Assembly: GCF_014648095.1 (NCBI RefSeq) | Contig: NZ_BMQL01000057.1 | Span: forward strand, 1 to 29,917 | Reading direction: 5' to 3' | Length of the DNA: 29,917 bases | Origin: Deinococcus ruber | Lineage (GTDB): Bacteria; Deinococcota; Deinococci; Deinococcales; Deinococcaceae | In this document: piece after piece, positions 16,271 to 23,805 of the stretch | Numbering within the stretch: position 1 is the stretch's first letter | Layout of the letters: every line of letters starts with the position of its first letter | Notes under the pieces: model-generated | The model's database searches: none | What the model was told of the DNA's origin: nothing | The model's input: only the letters and a program-made list of their open reading frames with translations | Made by a program: the position numbers and the translations under genes

Positions 16271-17383
16271 TTATCGCAACGGCCAGAATGCCGCCGCCTC
16301 GGGCAGAACCTCCGCGGCAACGGGGCTCGGTCGACCCAGGAAGTACCCCTGGGCATAGTCGGCCCCCAACGCGATGATCTGCGCCAGTTCGTCAGGCGTC
16401 TCGATGCCTTCGGCCACCACCCGGATCCCTAGATCATGGGCATAGCCGATCAGGGCGGTGATGAGGGGGACTCGGCGGTCCTCCCGGTGCAGGCCACTCA
16501 CCAGGCCTCGGTCGAGCTTCACGATGTCCGGCTTCAACTCACTCAGATAATTCAGGCTGGTATGGCCGGCCCCGAGGTCATCCAAGGCCACCTGCGCCCC
16601 CTCCTGCCGGTACCGCTCCAGAATGGACCGCAGCAGCGTCAGGTCCGGAAACGCTTCGCTTTCCGTCACCTCGAACACCAGACGGGAGAAATCGGCCCCG
16701 ACCTCCCGGCAGGTGGCAAAGGTCGTCTGAAGGCAGATGTCGGGATTGTAGACCACGCCCGGCGCAAAATTGATGAACAGCTGCTGGTCCGCCTGAAGTT
16801 GAGGGTACCCCTGACGGATGGCCGTCTTGCGGGCCTGCGCATCGAAGGCGCGGGCCTGCCCATGCGCCGCCGCTGCCTGGAGCAGCAGCTCGGCCCCCCG
16901 GTGTTGCCCGTGCTGCTCGGCACGGACCAGGGCTTCATACCCGTACACCGCGCCGGTGCGCAGCTGCACGATCGGCTGGAAGTGAAATGTCAAGTGGTCG
17001 CTCACCGTGTCGAACCAAGGCGTGGTGACACGCTGGAGCCACTGGGTCAGCGGCGCCACCTGCCAGGCATCCAGGTGGCCCGCGTACCACGGCATCGCCA
17101 GCAGCTCGGCCCGCTCGATGCGGGAGAAGGCGTTCAGCACCGCGGCGAGTCGATCGAAGGCCGCGCGGGGGATCGTCATGGGTCCCGCCGGCAGGTCACT
17201 CGTAAGGCCCTGCGCCGCCAGCAGTACGGCGAGCTTGCGTTGCAGATGGCTGGAGTCCGCGCGCACCGACAGGGCCGTGAGGGTGTGGAACGTCCTGGGC
17301 GTGATGGCCTGACAGTCACACCGCCCGGGGGCCGCCTGGGTCGTGTTGACCGCGCTGGCAGGGTCGTGGACAGGCGTTGACAT
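16271..17383 (-). CDS. EAL-domain c-di-GMP phosphodiesterase
   Basis: Predicted enzyme linearising c-di-GMP to pGpG, 370 residues and cytoplasmic. The EAL barrel covers about 125-365 with every catalytic ligand in place: Glu150 of YEALVR, Asn205, Glu238 and Glu241 of EVTE, Asp268-Asp269, Lys289, Glu325 of AEGIET and Gln345 of QGYFLG. Residues 1-120 are an unassigned N-terminal region with two cysteines (CDC at 22-24) and a helical part. The frame is open far upstream to 17992, but that extension is antisense to a response-regulator remnant and unlike an EAL protein. The ATG at 17383 has a TACACT box five bases before it, fitting a leaderless transcript. With the two GGDEF proteins nearby it could balance local c-di-GMP. 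Confidence 0.9.
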   Translation of the reverse strand: MSTPVHDPASAVNTTQAAPGRCDCQAITPRTFHTLTALSVRADSSHLQRKLAVLLAAQGLTSDLPAGPMTIPRAAFDRLAAVLNAFSRIERAELLAMPWYAGHLDAWQVAPLTQWLQRVTTPWFDTVSDHLTFHFQPIVQLRTGAVYGYEALVRAEQHGQHRGAELLLQAAAAHGQARAFDAQARKTAIRQGYPQLQADQQLFINFAPGVVYNPDICLQTTFATCREVGADFSRLVFEVTESEAFPDLTLLRSILERYRQEGAQVALDDLGAGHTSLNYLSELKPDIVKLDRGLVSGLHREDRRVPLITALIGYAHDLGIRVVAEGIETPDELAQIIALGADYAQGYFLGRPSPVAAEVLPEAAAFWPLR

Positions 17384-17388
17384 GTCTG

Positions 17389-17394
17389 AGTGTA
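17389..17394 (-). promoter_or_regulatory. -10 box (TACACT) of a probable leaderless promoter for the EAL gene
   Basis: On the minus strand TACACT ends five bases before the ATG, the layout of leaderless genes with a TANNNT box described in Deinococcus. No Shine-Dalgarno sequence lies in the gap, which supports this start. The -35 region is poor. Confidence 0.5.
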
Positions 17395-17743
17395 GACGGT
17401 GCGCTCTGACAGAAGTCTGCACCCCGGCAGGCAGCAACGCGGACGTATGTGAGCGTGCATGCTGCACGCCACCTCTGTGCGTCTTCCCTCGCTGCCAAGA
17501 CCACGGTGACCATCGGGAACCGCCTCCAGATTCGCAGGCATCAGCTCGCTGGAAGGCCAACAACAGGCGTGCCTGCCGCCAATCGTCTCCATGGATCAAG
17601 CGTCTGATCCATCGTACGGCCTGCAGCGTGACTGTCTGAACGCCTCGGTTCACCCGTGGTCCGTGGCCTTCAGTTCGATGTGCATGGACACAGATGATGT
17701 CAACCCAAAGGCGACATGAACGACTTCTTACCACGATGTCGCT
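17395..17743. other. Divergent intergenic region between the EAL gene and the dead regulator
   Basis: No gene is supported. It holds a palindrome with 7-base arms, GCGTGCA (17453-17459) and TGCACGC (17463-17469), which could be an operator. The plus-strand part once carried the promoter for the response-regulator remnant. Confidence 0.4.
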
Positions 17744-18435
17744 ATAGCCCCGACGCACATCCTGCTCATCGAGGACGACCACGATATTGCCCTCATCCTC
17801 CAATTCGCTCTCGAAGACGCCGGTTACTGTGTCACCCATGCCACGTCTGTCCTCACTGGCCTGACCAACGCCCGCGAACACACCCCAGACCTGGTGCTGC
17901 TGGATCTCGGCCTGCCGGACGGAGATGGCCGCGACGTCCTTCAGCAGCTGCGCAGGGGCAGCGAGCGCTCGATCATCGTCCTTACTGCTCACGATGCCGT
18001 CGAGGAAAACGTCGAATTGCTGACGCTCGGCGCGAATGATGACGTCGTCAAGCCCTTTGCGCTTCCGGAATTACTCGCACGCATCAGCGTATAGCTACGC
18101 CAGGACGCACAGACGTCCCATGAACTGCGAGGCTTAGAGGTTCGGGTGCATCAGCGCTTGGGGCTGTACCGGGGACAGGAAATCGCGCTGACCCCGACGA
18201 AGTTCGATCTCCTGACGCTGCTGATGGAGCAGCCCGGTCGGGTGTACGCCCGGCAGGAACTCCTCCAGAAAACAAACACCAAGGACGCGCTCGCAGCGGA
18301 CAGCCATGTCCGCGACGTGCAGATGACCAACCTGCGATCAAACTTCGGGACCTCGGCGCGTACAACGATCTGCGCACCGTGCGGGGCTATGGCTACGCCC
18401 TGCGAAGCGGCTCGGCAGAGGACACCACCCCCTAG
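17744..18435 (+). pseudogene. Decayed OmpR/PhoB-family response regulator, paralogue of the gene at 11689
   Basis: Aligned with the intact paralogue, the start codon position is ATA (17744-17746) instead of ATG. The receiver is otherwise readable (HILLIEDDHDIALIL, the phospho-acceptor in LVLLDLGLPDGDGRD, DVVKPF). A TAG at 18092-18094 stands where the paralogue has a glutamine codon (CAG to TAG). The winged-helix part continues in frame (ALTPTKFDLLTLLMEQPGRV), until loss of one A near 18341 shifts the end; the expected LRTVRGYGYALR is in the next frame, closing at TAG 18435. Three independent lesions make this a clear pseudogene, although an ATG or GTG inside could still yield a partial receiver. 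By eye about two thirds of residues match the intact copy. Confidence 0.88.
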
Positions 18436-18558
18436 CCGGCTTAGATTGGTCTCAGGCAGTTCCACGCTCAGAGCAACGTGGCGCTGCAGGAACGGGGGCC
18501 ACACACGGAGCAAGTCGGCGCAGAACATCACCAGGGGTGGTTCACACGTGGAGGGTTT

Positions 18559-20223
18559 ATGGAGCTGGACGAACGAAGGTACCTGCAGGCACACCTCAAT
18601 GCCCCAACCATCGAGCGATTAGGCGCGGGTCTCGGTTTGGATGCCCACCAAGCCCAAGCTGTGGCTGCTGAGATCCTACCTGCGCAGCTGGCGGTGCTGA
18701 CGCAGCTGGCGGGGACCCACGTCGGGGCGCAGCGGCTCCTGGATGTGGCGTACAACCGCGTGCCGCTCGGCCCTGTCGACGTGATCACTACGACCCCGGC
18801 CGACCTGAGTCGCTTACAAGAGGCCGGGGCGGCCCTGCTTCCGCAGCTCATGGGAGTTGCTGGTGACCAGGATACGCAGCGCATCGCAGCGAGTAGCGGC
18901 GTGCCAGGTGCAACGGTACGGCGGATGATGGAACTGCTGCTGCCGCTTCTTCTCGGACTGATTGCAGGACGCGTGACCGAGCGGGGTCTGACGGCTGACA
19001 CGCTCGGCGTCCTGTTCGGGAGTGCCGCGTTGGTCCCAGCCGCACCGGTCAGCACGGTGCTGTCATCAACGCCACAGGTGATCATCAAGCGCGGTGTCCC
19101 CGTGACTGCGCATGGCATTCCACCTGGCCCGCCGATGGTGCCTCCTGCCCAAGAAGAAGAGCACCACCGGGGCGTTGGCTGGTGGTGGCTGCTGCCGTTG
19201 CTGCTGGTGCTGCTGCTGGGCGGCTGTTTCCTCCTCCAGACGCGTCCAGCGCCCCTCACCTTAGCCACGCCTACGACCGCGACCCAGCTCCCTGCTGGCC
19301 CGGTCACGCTTAGCGGCACTGGACGAGCGGGCGAAACCATCACTGTTCGTGAGCACACCACGACCATCACCACCACCAAGGTGAATCCAGACGGGACGTA
19401 CATCGCCTCACTTCCAACACCCACCGCGGGCGAGCATCCCTACACCGTGGCCGAAACTGGAACCGACGCCACCGTCACTCAGAACGTCACTGTCTCGGCG
19501 CCCGCCGTGATCGCGCCTGCGCCGGGATCCGTCCCAGTGCCCACCACGACGCTGCGAACGGGAACGCCCGGCACCCCGCCCACGTCTGCTTCGACGCCCG
19601 CCGTGGTCACGCCCGTCGCCGTCCCCACACCGACGACGCCTCGGACAGACACGCCAAGCACGCCGCCTCCCGTCACGTCCACCTCCATGCGTCCCACGTT
19701 GGCGTTTACTGCTCCCGCGGGCGGAGCCTCCCTCCCGACTGGGAGCGTGGTTTTGCACGGTACGGGCCCTGCTAGCACCGAGATTTCCCTGGTTGAAGAC
19801 CGCACCTCTCTGGGACAGACACGCACGGATGCGTCTGGCATCTGGTCGTTCCCAGTGCCCAGCCCCGCGCCAGGCCCGCATACCTATCGGGCATCCGCTG
19901 GAAGCGTCACCCGCACCCTGCAGGTGACGGTGACCGCTGGCACCGCTCACAGCGGCGCGTGCACGACGCCCTTTTCCCTCTCTCTCAAGAATGGTCAGAC
20001 GGTCAAGCAGCCCTTCCGCTTCGGCGGCACGGGTGTGGGCAACAGCTACGTCGTCACGGTGACGCGGGGTGCCCGTCAGATTGGTCACAAGACACTCCCG
20101 CTGAACAACGCGTGTGGATGGAGCTACACCAGTAACCCAGGTCAGGGCCGCATTACCTACATCTTGCGCGAAGCTGGAAAGAGCACGGTTGCCCGCCGGA
20201 TCACCCTCCTCGTGACCCGCTAA
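18559..20223 (+). CDS. DUF937-like protein with one membrane segment and Ig-like C-terminal domains
   Basis: 554 residues. Residues 1-150 resemble the DUF937 helical domain (LPAQLAVLTQLAGTHVGA and repeated LLP.LLG segments), thought to be cytoplasmic. A strongly hydrophobic segment at 208-226 (WWWLLPLLLVLLLGG) is the only membrane helix, preceded by EEEHHRG. After it come an Ig-like beta domain (about 231-325), a Thr/Pro/Val-rich stalk (about 326-405), a second Ig-like domain (about 408-483) and a beta-rich tail with paired cysteines (near 489 and 527). The C-terminal part is therefore predicted to lie outside the cytoplasmic membrane on a flexible stalk. The frame extends to 18478, but the ATG at 18559 has GGAGGG six bases upstream. 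No partner gene is evident. Function is unknown; an envelope-anchored adhesin or scaffold is possible. Confidence 0.8.
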   Translation: MELDERRYLQAHLNAPTIERLGAGLGLDAHQAQAVAAEILPAQLAVLTQLAGTHVGAQRLLDVAYNRVPLGPVDVITTTPADLSRLQEAGAALLPQLMGVAGDQDTQRIAASSGVPGATVRRMMELLLPLLLGLIAGRVTERGLTADTLGVLFGSAALVPAAPVSTVLSSTPQVIIKRGVPVTAHGIPPGPPMVPPAQEEEHHRGVGWWWLLPLLLVLLLGGCFLLQTRPAPLTLATPTTATQLPAGPVTLSGTGRAGETITVREHTTTITTTKVNPDGTYIASLPTPTAGEHPYTVAETGTDATVTQNVTVSAPAVIAPAPGSVPVPTTTLRTGTPGTPPTSASTPAVVTPVAVPTPTTPRTDTPSTPPPVTSTSMRPTLAFTAPAGGASLPTGSVVLHGTGPASTEISLVEDRTSLGQTRTDASGIWSFPVPSPAPGPHTYRASAGSVTRTLQVTVTAGTAHSGACTTPFSLSLKNGQTVKQPFRFGGTGVGNSYVVTVTRGARQIGHKTLPLNNACGWSYTSNPGQGRITYILREAGKSTVARRITLLVTR

Positions 20224-20414
20224 CCAGCCGCGCTGGCATTCATCACGCACTGTCGATCCGGTGCTGTGGCTCTTCAGGGCGATGTCGGATGCGCTGAGGA
20301 ATCAGATGTGATGCCTGCAGCTGTGAGCGCTTCAGGTGGCTCGAGGGTTCGCCTTCTCATTCAGTAATAAATGCCACATCAATCTCCAGTCAGTTTTTTG
20401 TCTGCTGTCTTCTC

Positions 20415-20420
20415 TATTCT
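20415..20420 (+). promoter_or_regulatory. -10 box (TATTCT) of a probable leaderless promoter
   Basis: TATTCT lies six bases before the ATG at 20427, and no Shine-Dalgarno sequence is present between them. The arrangement fits the TANNNT leaderless class also seen before the EAL gene. The -35 region is weak (only T-rich). Confidence 0.4.
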
Positions 20421-20426
20421 GCACCC

Positions 20427-20660
20427 ATGTTTTATATCCAGGCTGAAGACGCGCGAATCCTGCTGGAGGAGGTTGGGCGCACGGCGTGCCGCTTGGGTGA
20501 CTTCGACATGGTGGAAGGCATCCAGGCCCTCGCCACGCGTTATGTCCAGGCGGTCGAAACCATCGACATCGAGGAGCTGCAGCAGGTCAAGACGCTCCTC
20601 ACGACCTTGCAGCAGCGCCAGAACGTACAAATATCGTATCGCCAGACATCCGTTGCCTGA
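20427..20660 (+). CDS. Small all-helical hypothetical protein, 77 aa
   Basis: I do not recognise it. Its 77 residues form mostly acidic amphipathic helices (EDARILLEEVGRTACRLGDF, and EELQQVKTLLTTLQQRQ), a composition seen in small adaptor or chaperone-like proteins. There is one cysteine and no membrane segment. The ATG has a TATTCT box just upstream. It converges on the receiver gene at 20686 with only 25 bases between them, and I see no terminator there. It is preceded by about 200 bases with no gene. Codon pattern and composition are like those of its neighbours, so I take it as real. Confidence 0.6.
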   Translation: MFYIQAEDARILLEEVGRTACRLGDFDMVEGIQALATRYVQAVETIDIEELQQVKTLLTTLQQRQNVQISYRQTSVA

Positions 20661-20685
20661 ACGCGCCAACGGTCAACACGGCCCT

Positions 20686-21123
20686 TCAGACGCGTGGAGG
20701 GAAGCGCACCGTATCCCCCCAATACTGCTCGAGCGCTTGAATCGCCTGCATAAAAGGGTCAAACCCGACCGGCTTGACGATATAACTGCTGGCTTGCCAC
20801 TCGTAGGCCCGCACCACGTCTTCCTGCGCCTGGGAGGTCGTCAGCATCACCACCGGAATGACGCGCAACAGCGGATCCGATTTGATCTCCTGCAAGACAT
20901 CCAGGCCATTTTTCCGGGGCATGTTGATGTCCATCAGAATCATGTCCGGCGTCACAGACATGTGAAACGGAGGCTGCTGACGTAGGAACGCGAGCGCTTC
21001 GATGCCGTCCCGTGCAACCTGGAGCTGAAACTGTATGGCGGTGGTCTGGAGTGCTTCCTGAATCAGCAGGATGTCCGGCTCGCTGTCTTCAACAAGTAAG
21101 AGCTGGATCGGCAAGGTGGTCAT
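20686..21123 (-). CDS. Stand-alone receiver-domain response regulator (Rcp1-like)
   Basis: Single-domain response regulator, 145 residues, of the type usually paired with phytochrome or PAS kinases. The acidic pocket is Glu12-Asp13 (VEDSEPD), the phospho-acceptor is Asp65 (MILMDINMPRKNG), and the switch (LTTS) and Lys117 (IVKPV) are present. It carries no output domain, so it would signal by protein contact or phosphotransfer. The PAS histidine kinase at 23806-25146 is on the same strand upstream, and kinases of that kind often precede such receivers. Here the gap is 2.7 kb and filled by an IS630 element, an IS4 remnant and two plus-strand genes, so the pairing is plausible but may have been disrupted. 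Confidence 0.9.
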   Translation of the reverse strand: MTTLPIQLLLVEDSEPDILLIQEALQTTAIQFQLQVARDGIEALAFLRQQPPFHMSVTPDMILMDINMPRKNGLDVLQEIKSDPLLRVIPVVMLTTSQAQEDVVRAYEWQASSYIVKPVGFDPFMQAIQALEQYWGDTVRFPPRV

Positions 21124-21249
21124 GGCGTATGGCTTACCTTACCACGCCCGCCACAGGTCGTCTGTCCCAGCGCTGAAAGGCCAGTACGCTCCAGTGTGGC
21201 GGTACACCCTGCCCTGCGCCTGCTCTGGCGTTGGGACAGCGGCTGATTA

Positions 21250-21271
21250 TTGATCTCCGCTGAAGTGAACG
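21250..21271 (+). repeat. Left inverted repeat of the IS630 element
   Basis: Begins TTGATCTCCGCTGAAG and pairs with the right repeat at 18 of 22 positions. The outer edge is flanked by TA. Confidence 0.8.
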
Positions 21272-21287
21272 ACGGTCGCATGACTGG

Positions 21288-22295
21288 GTGACTGACCGTT
21301 GGCTCCCATCGCACCTCACCCGAGATCAACTCGAAGAACGTCGTCTGCGCTTTTTCCAGCTGCTCGAGACTCAAACGCACACCACCCAGGAACTCGCTGA
21401 GTTCCTGGGTGTTTCGGTGAGTACCGTCCGCAACTGGAACGATCGCCTCCGTCACCGTGGCCCAGATGCGCTCCAGGCGACCGTCACGACGGGCCGACCG
21501 CCTACGCTGTCCGGGGCGCAGCGTGACGTCCTCAAAGACCTGCTCATTGAGGGTGCACAGGTCCACGGCTTCCCCGATGACAGCTGGACGACCCTCCGGG
21601 TCAGAGACGTCATCGGTCGGCACTTCAACCGCTGGCATCACCGCGATCACGTGCGGAGAATCCTGCATCAGCTGGGCTTTTCCCGCCAGAAGCCCGACAA
21701 ACGCGCACTGGAACAGAACCCGGAAGTGGTGGCCACCTGGATTCACACCACCTTGCCCGAGATCAAAAAAGGAGCTGCTGGTGCGACACTGGTCTTCCTG
21801 GATGAAGTCGGCTTCAGTCTCAAAGGGACGGTGAAGTGCACCTGGGCGCTGTTCGGCCAGACGCCCGTGGTGTTCGGGAACGCCAGTTGGGACAAGGTCT
21901 CGACCATCGGCGCGGTCACCAGTGCTGGACAGTTCCTGCAGCACACGCAACAGGGCGCGTTCAAAGGCCCGGATGTGATTCGCTTCCTGCAGCACGTGTT
22001 GACGCACGTCCCAGGAGACGTCGTGGTGGTGCTGGACAATGCTGGCATCCACAAGACGAAGGCCGTGACGGCCTTCGTCTCGGGTGAATCCCGGCTGTCC
22101 CTCCAGTACCTCCCGCCCTATGCGCCGGAGTTGAACCCCATTGAGCTGGTGTGGGCGTACGTCAAGCGGAATGTGCTGGGGAATTTCTGCGCGCGGACGT
22201 TGAAGGAACTCAAGGCGCGCCTCAAGGTCGGGTGGCAGCGCGTCCGATATGTCCGCCTCCCTGATCGCCTCCTGCACAGCGACCTCCCATCGTGA
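21288..22295 (+). CDS. IS630-family transposase, apparently intact
   Basis: DDE transposase of 335 residues. An N-terminal helix-turn-helix (about 28-60, LAEFLGVSVSTVRNW) is followed by a second DNA-binding region and the catalytic core. The DDE residues are Asp172 (FLDEVGFS), Asp250 (VVLDNAGIHKT) and Glu286 (ELNPIELVWAY), with 35 residues between the second Asp and the Glu as is normal for the family. The start is a GTG at 21288, 17 bases inside the left inverted repeat, and the stop at 22293-22295 overlaps the right repeat. No frameshift or stop was found, so the element may be active. A long open frame on the opposite strand is a shadow. Confidence 0.93.
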   Translation: MTDRWLPSHLTRDQLEERRLRFFQLLETQTHTTQELAEFLGVSVSTVRNWNDRLRHRGPDALQATVTTGRPPTLSGAQRDVLKDLLIEGAQVHGFPDDSWTTLRVRDVIGRHFNRWHHRDHVRRILHQLGFSRQKPDKRALEQNPEVVATWIHTTLPEIKKGAAGATLVFLDEVGFSLKGTVKCTWALFGQTPVVFGNASWDKVSTIGAVTSAGQFLQHTQQGAFKGPDVIRFLQHVLTHVPGDVVVVLDNAGIHKTKAVTAFVSGESRLSLQYLPPYAPELNPIELVWAYVKRNVLGNFCARTLKELKARLKVGWQRVRYVRLPDRLLHSDLPS

Positions 22296-22312
22296 ACTTC
22301 AGCCGAGCTCAA
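22291..22312 (-). repeat. Right inverted repeat of the IS630 element
   Basis: Reads in from the right as TTGAGCTCGGCTGAAG and overlaps the transposase stop codon. It is flanked by TA at 22313-22314. Confidence 0.8.
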
Positions 22313-22315
22313 TAA

Positions 22316-22527
22316 CGATGATTTCGGAGATTGTGGGTCTGATCCAGCGATGCCTCCTGAGGGAGGTGGAGGGCGATCTCGCGGTGCAGCGTGGACTCCG
22401 CTTGGAGGATCGCGAGCAAGACCTCTGCTAACCGCGTCATGGCATCGACACGACGGTGTGGGAGACGCTCTTTGAGATATGCGGCACACGTGTCCGCATG
22501 GAGCAGCGCAGTTCTGGACGTTGTCAT
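22316..22527 (-). pseudogene. N-terminal remnant of an IS4-type transposase
   Basis: About 65 codons on the minus strand from an ATG at 22527 resemble the start of the IS4-type transposases common in Deinococcus: [20 protein letters not shown], then [15 protein letters not shown] and [13 protein letters not shown]. The reading ends at the IS630 edge. The 126 bases on the far side of the IS630 do not continue a recognisable IS4 sequence, so the remnant was probably already truncated or lost material on insertion. The catalytic core is absent. The frame is open up to 22605, but the homologous region starts at 22527. Confidence 0.55.
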
Positions 22528-22726
22528 AGACTCAGCTACTGCCCGTTTCGCTGCCAATTTGCGTCCCAGACACCTTTCATCCCGAAGTGTCAGCTGCTGA
22601 GGCACGGGTCACTGCCAGGCGCGTCGGCGTCACTGATTGCGACTTAGATTGTTCTCCGATTGACTGTTCTTTATCGATTTCTTAGTCAGAAGGAGAAATT
22701 TGAATAGTTGCTTTTCACAGTTCTCT

Positions 22727-22756
22727 TTGCCATCTGAGACAGACAGAGAGGATAGT
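22727..22756 (+). promoter_or_regulatory. Candidate promoter of the Gly-rich stress protein
   Basis: TTGCCA (22727-22732, five of six matches) and GATAGT (22751-22756, four of six) are separated by 18 bases. Transcription would start near 22763 and give a leader of about 50 bases. The surrounding DNA is noticeably more AT-rich than its neighbours, as expected for a promoter region. Confidence 0.45.
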
Positions 22757-22814
22757 GACTTTGGCGCTGAACTTCATAGAGAGCGGCGTACATCATCTCA
22801 AAAGGAGCATAATC

Positions 22815-23213
22815 ATGACGAAGAACGACAATAACAGCGGAAATAACAATGACGGGCGTGGTTTTGCAGGGAGGGATCCTGACAAGCAGCGCGAGATTGC
22901 CAGCCAGGGTGGACAGGCTGCCCATGCCAGCGGGAATGCCCATGAGTTCACCAGCGAGGAAGCCCGCGAAGCTGGCCGCCAGAGCCACAAGAACGACGGC
23001 AACCAGGGGCAACAGGGCGGCCAAGGCGGGCAGGGGGGGAGTAGCGGACAGCGCGGCGGGTCCAGCGAGCAGCATGCCGAAGCCGGACGGCAGAGTCACA
23101 AAAACGACGGCGGGCAGGGCGGTTCCGGTGGCAACCAGGGTGGCAGCGGACAGCGCGATGGGTCCAGCGAGCAGCACGCCGAAGCTGGTCGCCAGAGCCA
23201 CAAAAACGATTGA
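22815..23213 (+). CDS. KGG/con-10-type general stress protein, Gly/Gln-rich with repeats
   Basis: Small hydrophilic protein, 132 residues, of the YciG/con-10 (KGG repeat) type associated with stress in other bacteria and fungi. The first unit is classic: GRDPDKQREIASQGGQAAH, then the EFTSEEAREAGRQSH pattern. It is followed by two more shortened units ending EAGRQSHKND, which repeat at a 34-residue period (102 bases in the DNA), separated by Gly/Gln/Ser-rich spacers. It is probably disordered in solution. The ATG at 22815 has AAAGGAGC six bases upstream; frames extending to 22755 add an atypical leader, so I do not use them. The gene has its own candidate promoter and a terminator, so it is likely monocistronic. 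Its exact role is unknown. Confidence 0.85.
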   Translation: MTKNDNNSGNNNDGRGFAGRDPDKQREIASQGGQAAHASGNAHEFTSEEAREAGRQSHKNDGNQGQQGGQGGQGGSSGQRGGSSEQHAEAGRQSHKNDGGQGGSGGNQGGSGQRDGSSEQHAEAGRQSHKND

Positions 23214-23306
23214 TCTCTCTGGCTGACAGTGCCCTCGGGTTGCTCAGTCCATTGACCGTGCGTTCTTCCGTACGCTGGAGGACGCACGCTTTCTTGAAGA
23301 AGGCCC

Positions 23307-23360
23307 CGCTGGCGATGAACAACCCAACGCCAGCGTGAAAAGACAGCGGCTGTCTTTTTT
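23307..23360 (+). terminator. Tandem hairpins with T-tract after the stress-protein gene
   Basis: A first stem pairs CGCTGGCG (23307-23314) with CGCCAGCG (23328-23335). Right after it AAAAGACAG (23338-23346) pairs with CTGTCTTTT (23350-23358) around CGG, ending in a run of six T. The second is a good rho-independent terminator on the plus strand. Its A-rich left arm could also serve the minus strand. Confidence 0.75.
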
Positions 23361-23419
23361 GGGGGCCCTCGAGAGGATCTATAAGAAGTCTGTCAGAGAA
23401 CATACGTAGGGTAAGGCAT

Positions 23420-23734
23420 ATGGCGCAGCAACTTGCTCAACTTCTGGCGCTCCAGGACGCTCAATACCACGAATTCCAGCAGTTGCTGGAACAGCTGGAA
23501 GAGCACCCGAGTTTGGAGCGTGTGCTGGAAGGTGGAGCGGCGATTCTGGAGCGTGCTCAGGAAATCCGGGCCTCCAACCAGCGACTTCAGGCGTTGTATA
23601 CCAGCCTACTGCCCCTCATCAGCCGCAACATCACCACCCTTCAGCAGCAGGAGGTCCTGCTGCGCCGCCTGTTGGCCCGCCTAACGCCGCACCTTCCAGA
23701 TGGCGCCGACTTGTTGAACCACGACTGGAACTAG
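23420..23734 (+). CDS. Small coiled-coil hypothetical protein, 104 aa
   Basis: I do not recognise it. It is almost entirely helical with heptad-like Leu spacing (LAQLLALQDAQYHEFQQLL, then LQQQEVLLRRLLARL), Gln- and Glu-rich, with no membrane segment and no cysteine. The start is an ATG at 23420 with AAGG six bases upstream. It follows the terminator of the stress gene, so it has its own transcription, and it converges on the histidine-kinase gene 71 bases away. Together with the 77-residue protein at 20427 it makes two small helical plus-strand proteins flanking the kinase/receiver pair. A link to signalling is speculation. Confidence 0.65.
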   Translation: MAQQLAQLLALQDAQYHEFQQLLEQLEEHPSLERVLEGGAAILERAQEIRASNQRLQALYTSLLPLISRNITTLQQQEVLLRRLLARLTPHLPDGADLLNHDWN

Positions 23735-23805
23735 CGCAGGCTGCAGACAACACCGCCCTCCATCACTCTTCTGCGTCCTGCGCTGCCGATGTCAGCTCCG
23801 GCGTT

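Larger units (their letters stand above)
21250..22312 (+). mobile_element. Complete IS630-family insertion sequence
   Basis: The element is about 1063 bp. Its ends are imperfect inverted repeats (18 of 22 positions identical), each starting TTGA on the outside and flanked by TA (21248-21249 and 22313-22314), as expected for the TA target duplication of IS630. It contains one transposase gene reading left to right. On the right it lies against an IS4-type remnant, so it probably inserted into it. Confidence 0.85.

Noticed and set aside
17384..17992. N-terminal extension of the EAL protein up to 17992
   Set aside because: The added 200 residues are antisense to the response-regulator remnant and have no family resemblance; the ATG at 17383 has a good -10 box.
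19408..20250. 280-codon minus-strand frame opposite the DUF937-Ig gene
   Set aside because: It is a low-complexity Arg/Gly-rich shadow of the Thr/Pro-rich coding strand.
21120..22277. 385-codon minus-strand frame across the IS630 element
   Set aside because: It is the reverse shadow of an intact transposase, with no recognisable domain.
22686..23201. Minus-strand hydrophobic frame opposite the stress protein
   Set aside because: Its apparent membrane segments are the complement of Gly/Gln/Ser repeats, and the plus-strand gene has a ribosome site, promoter and terminator.
22815..23213. Short direct repeats considered as a CRISPR array
   Set aside because: There are only two long copies at 102 bases, they are in frame and encode a protein repeat, and no spacers of regular size occur.
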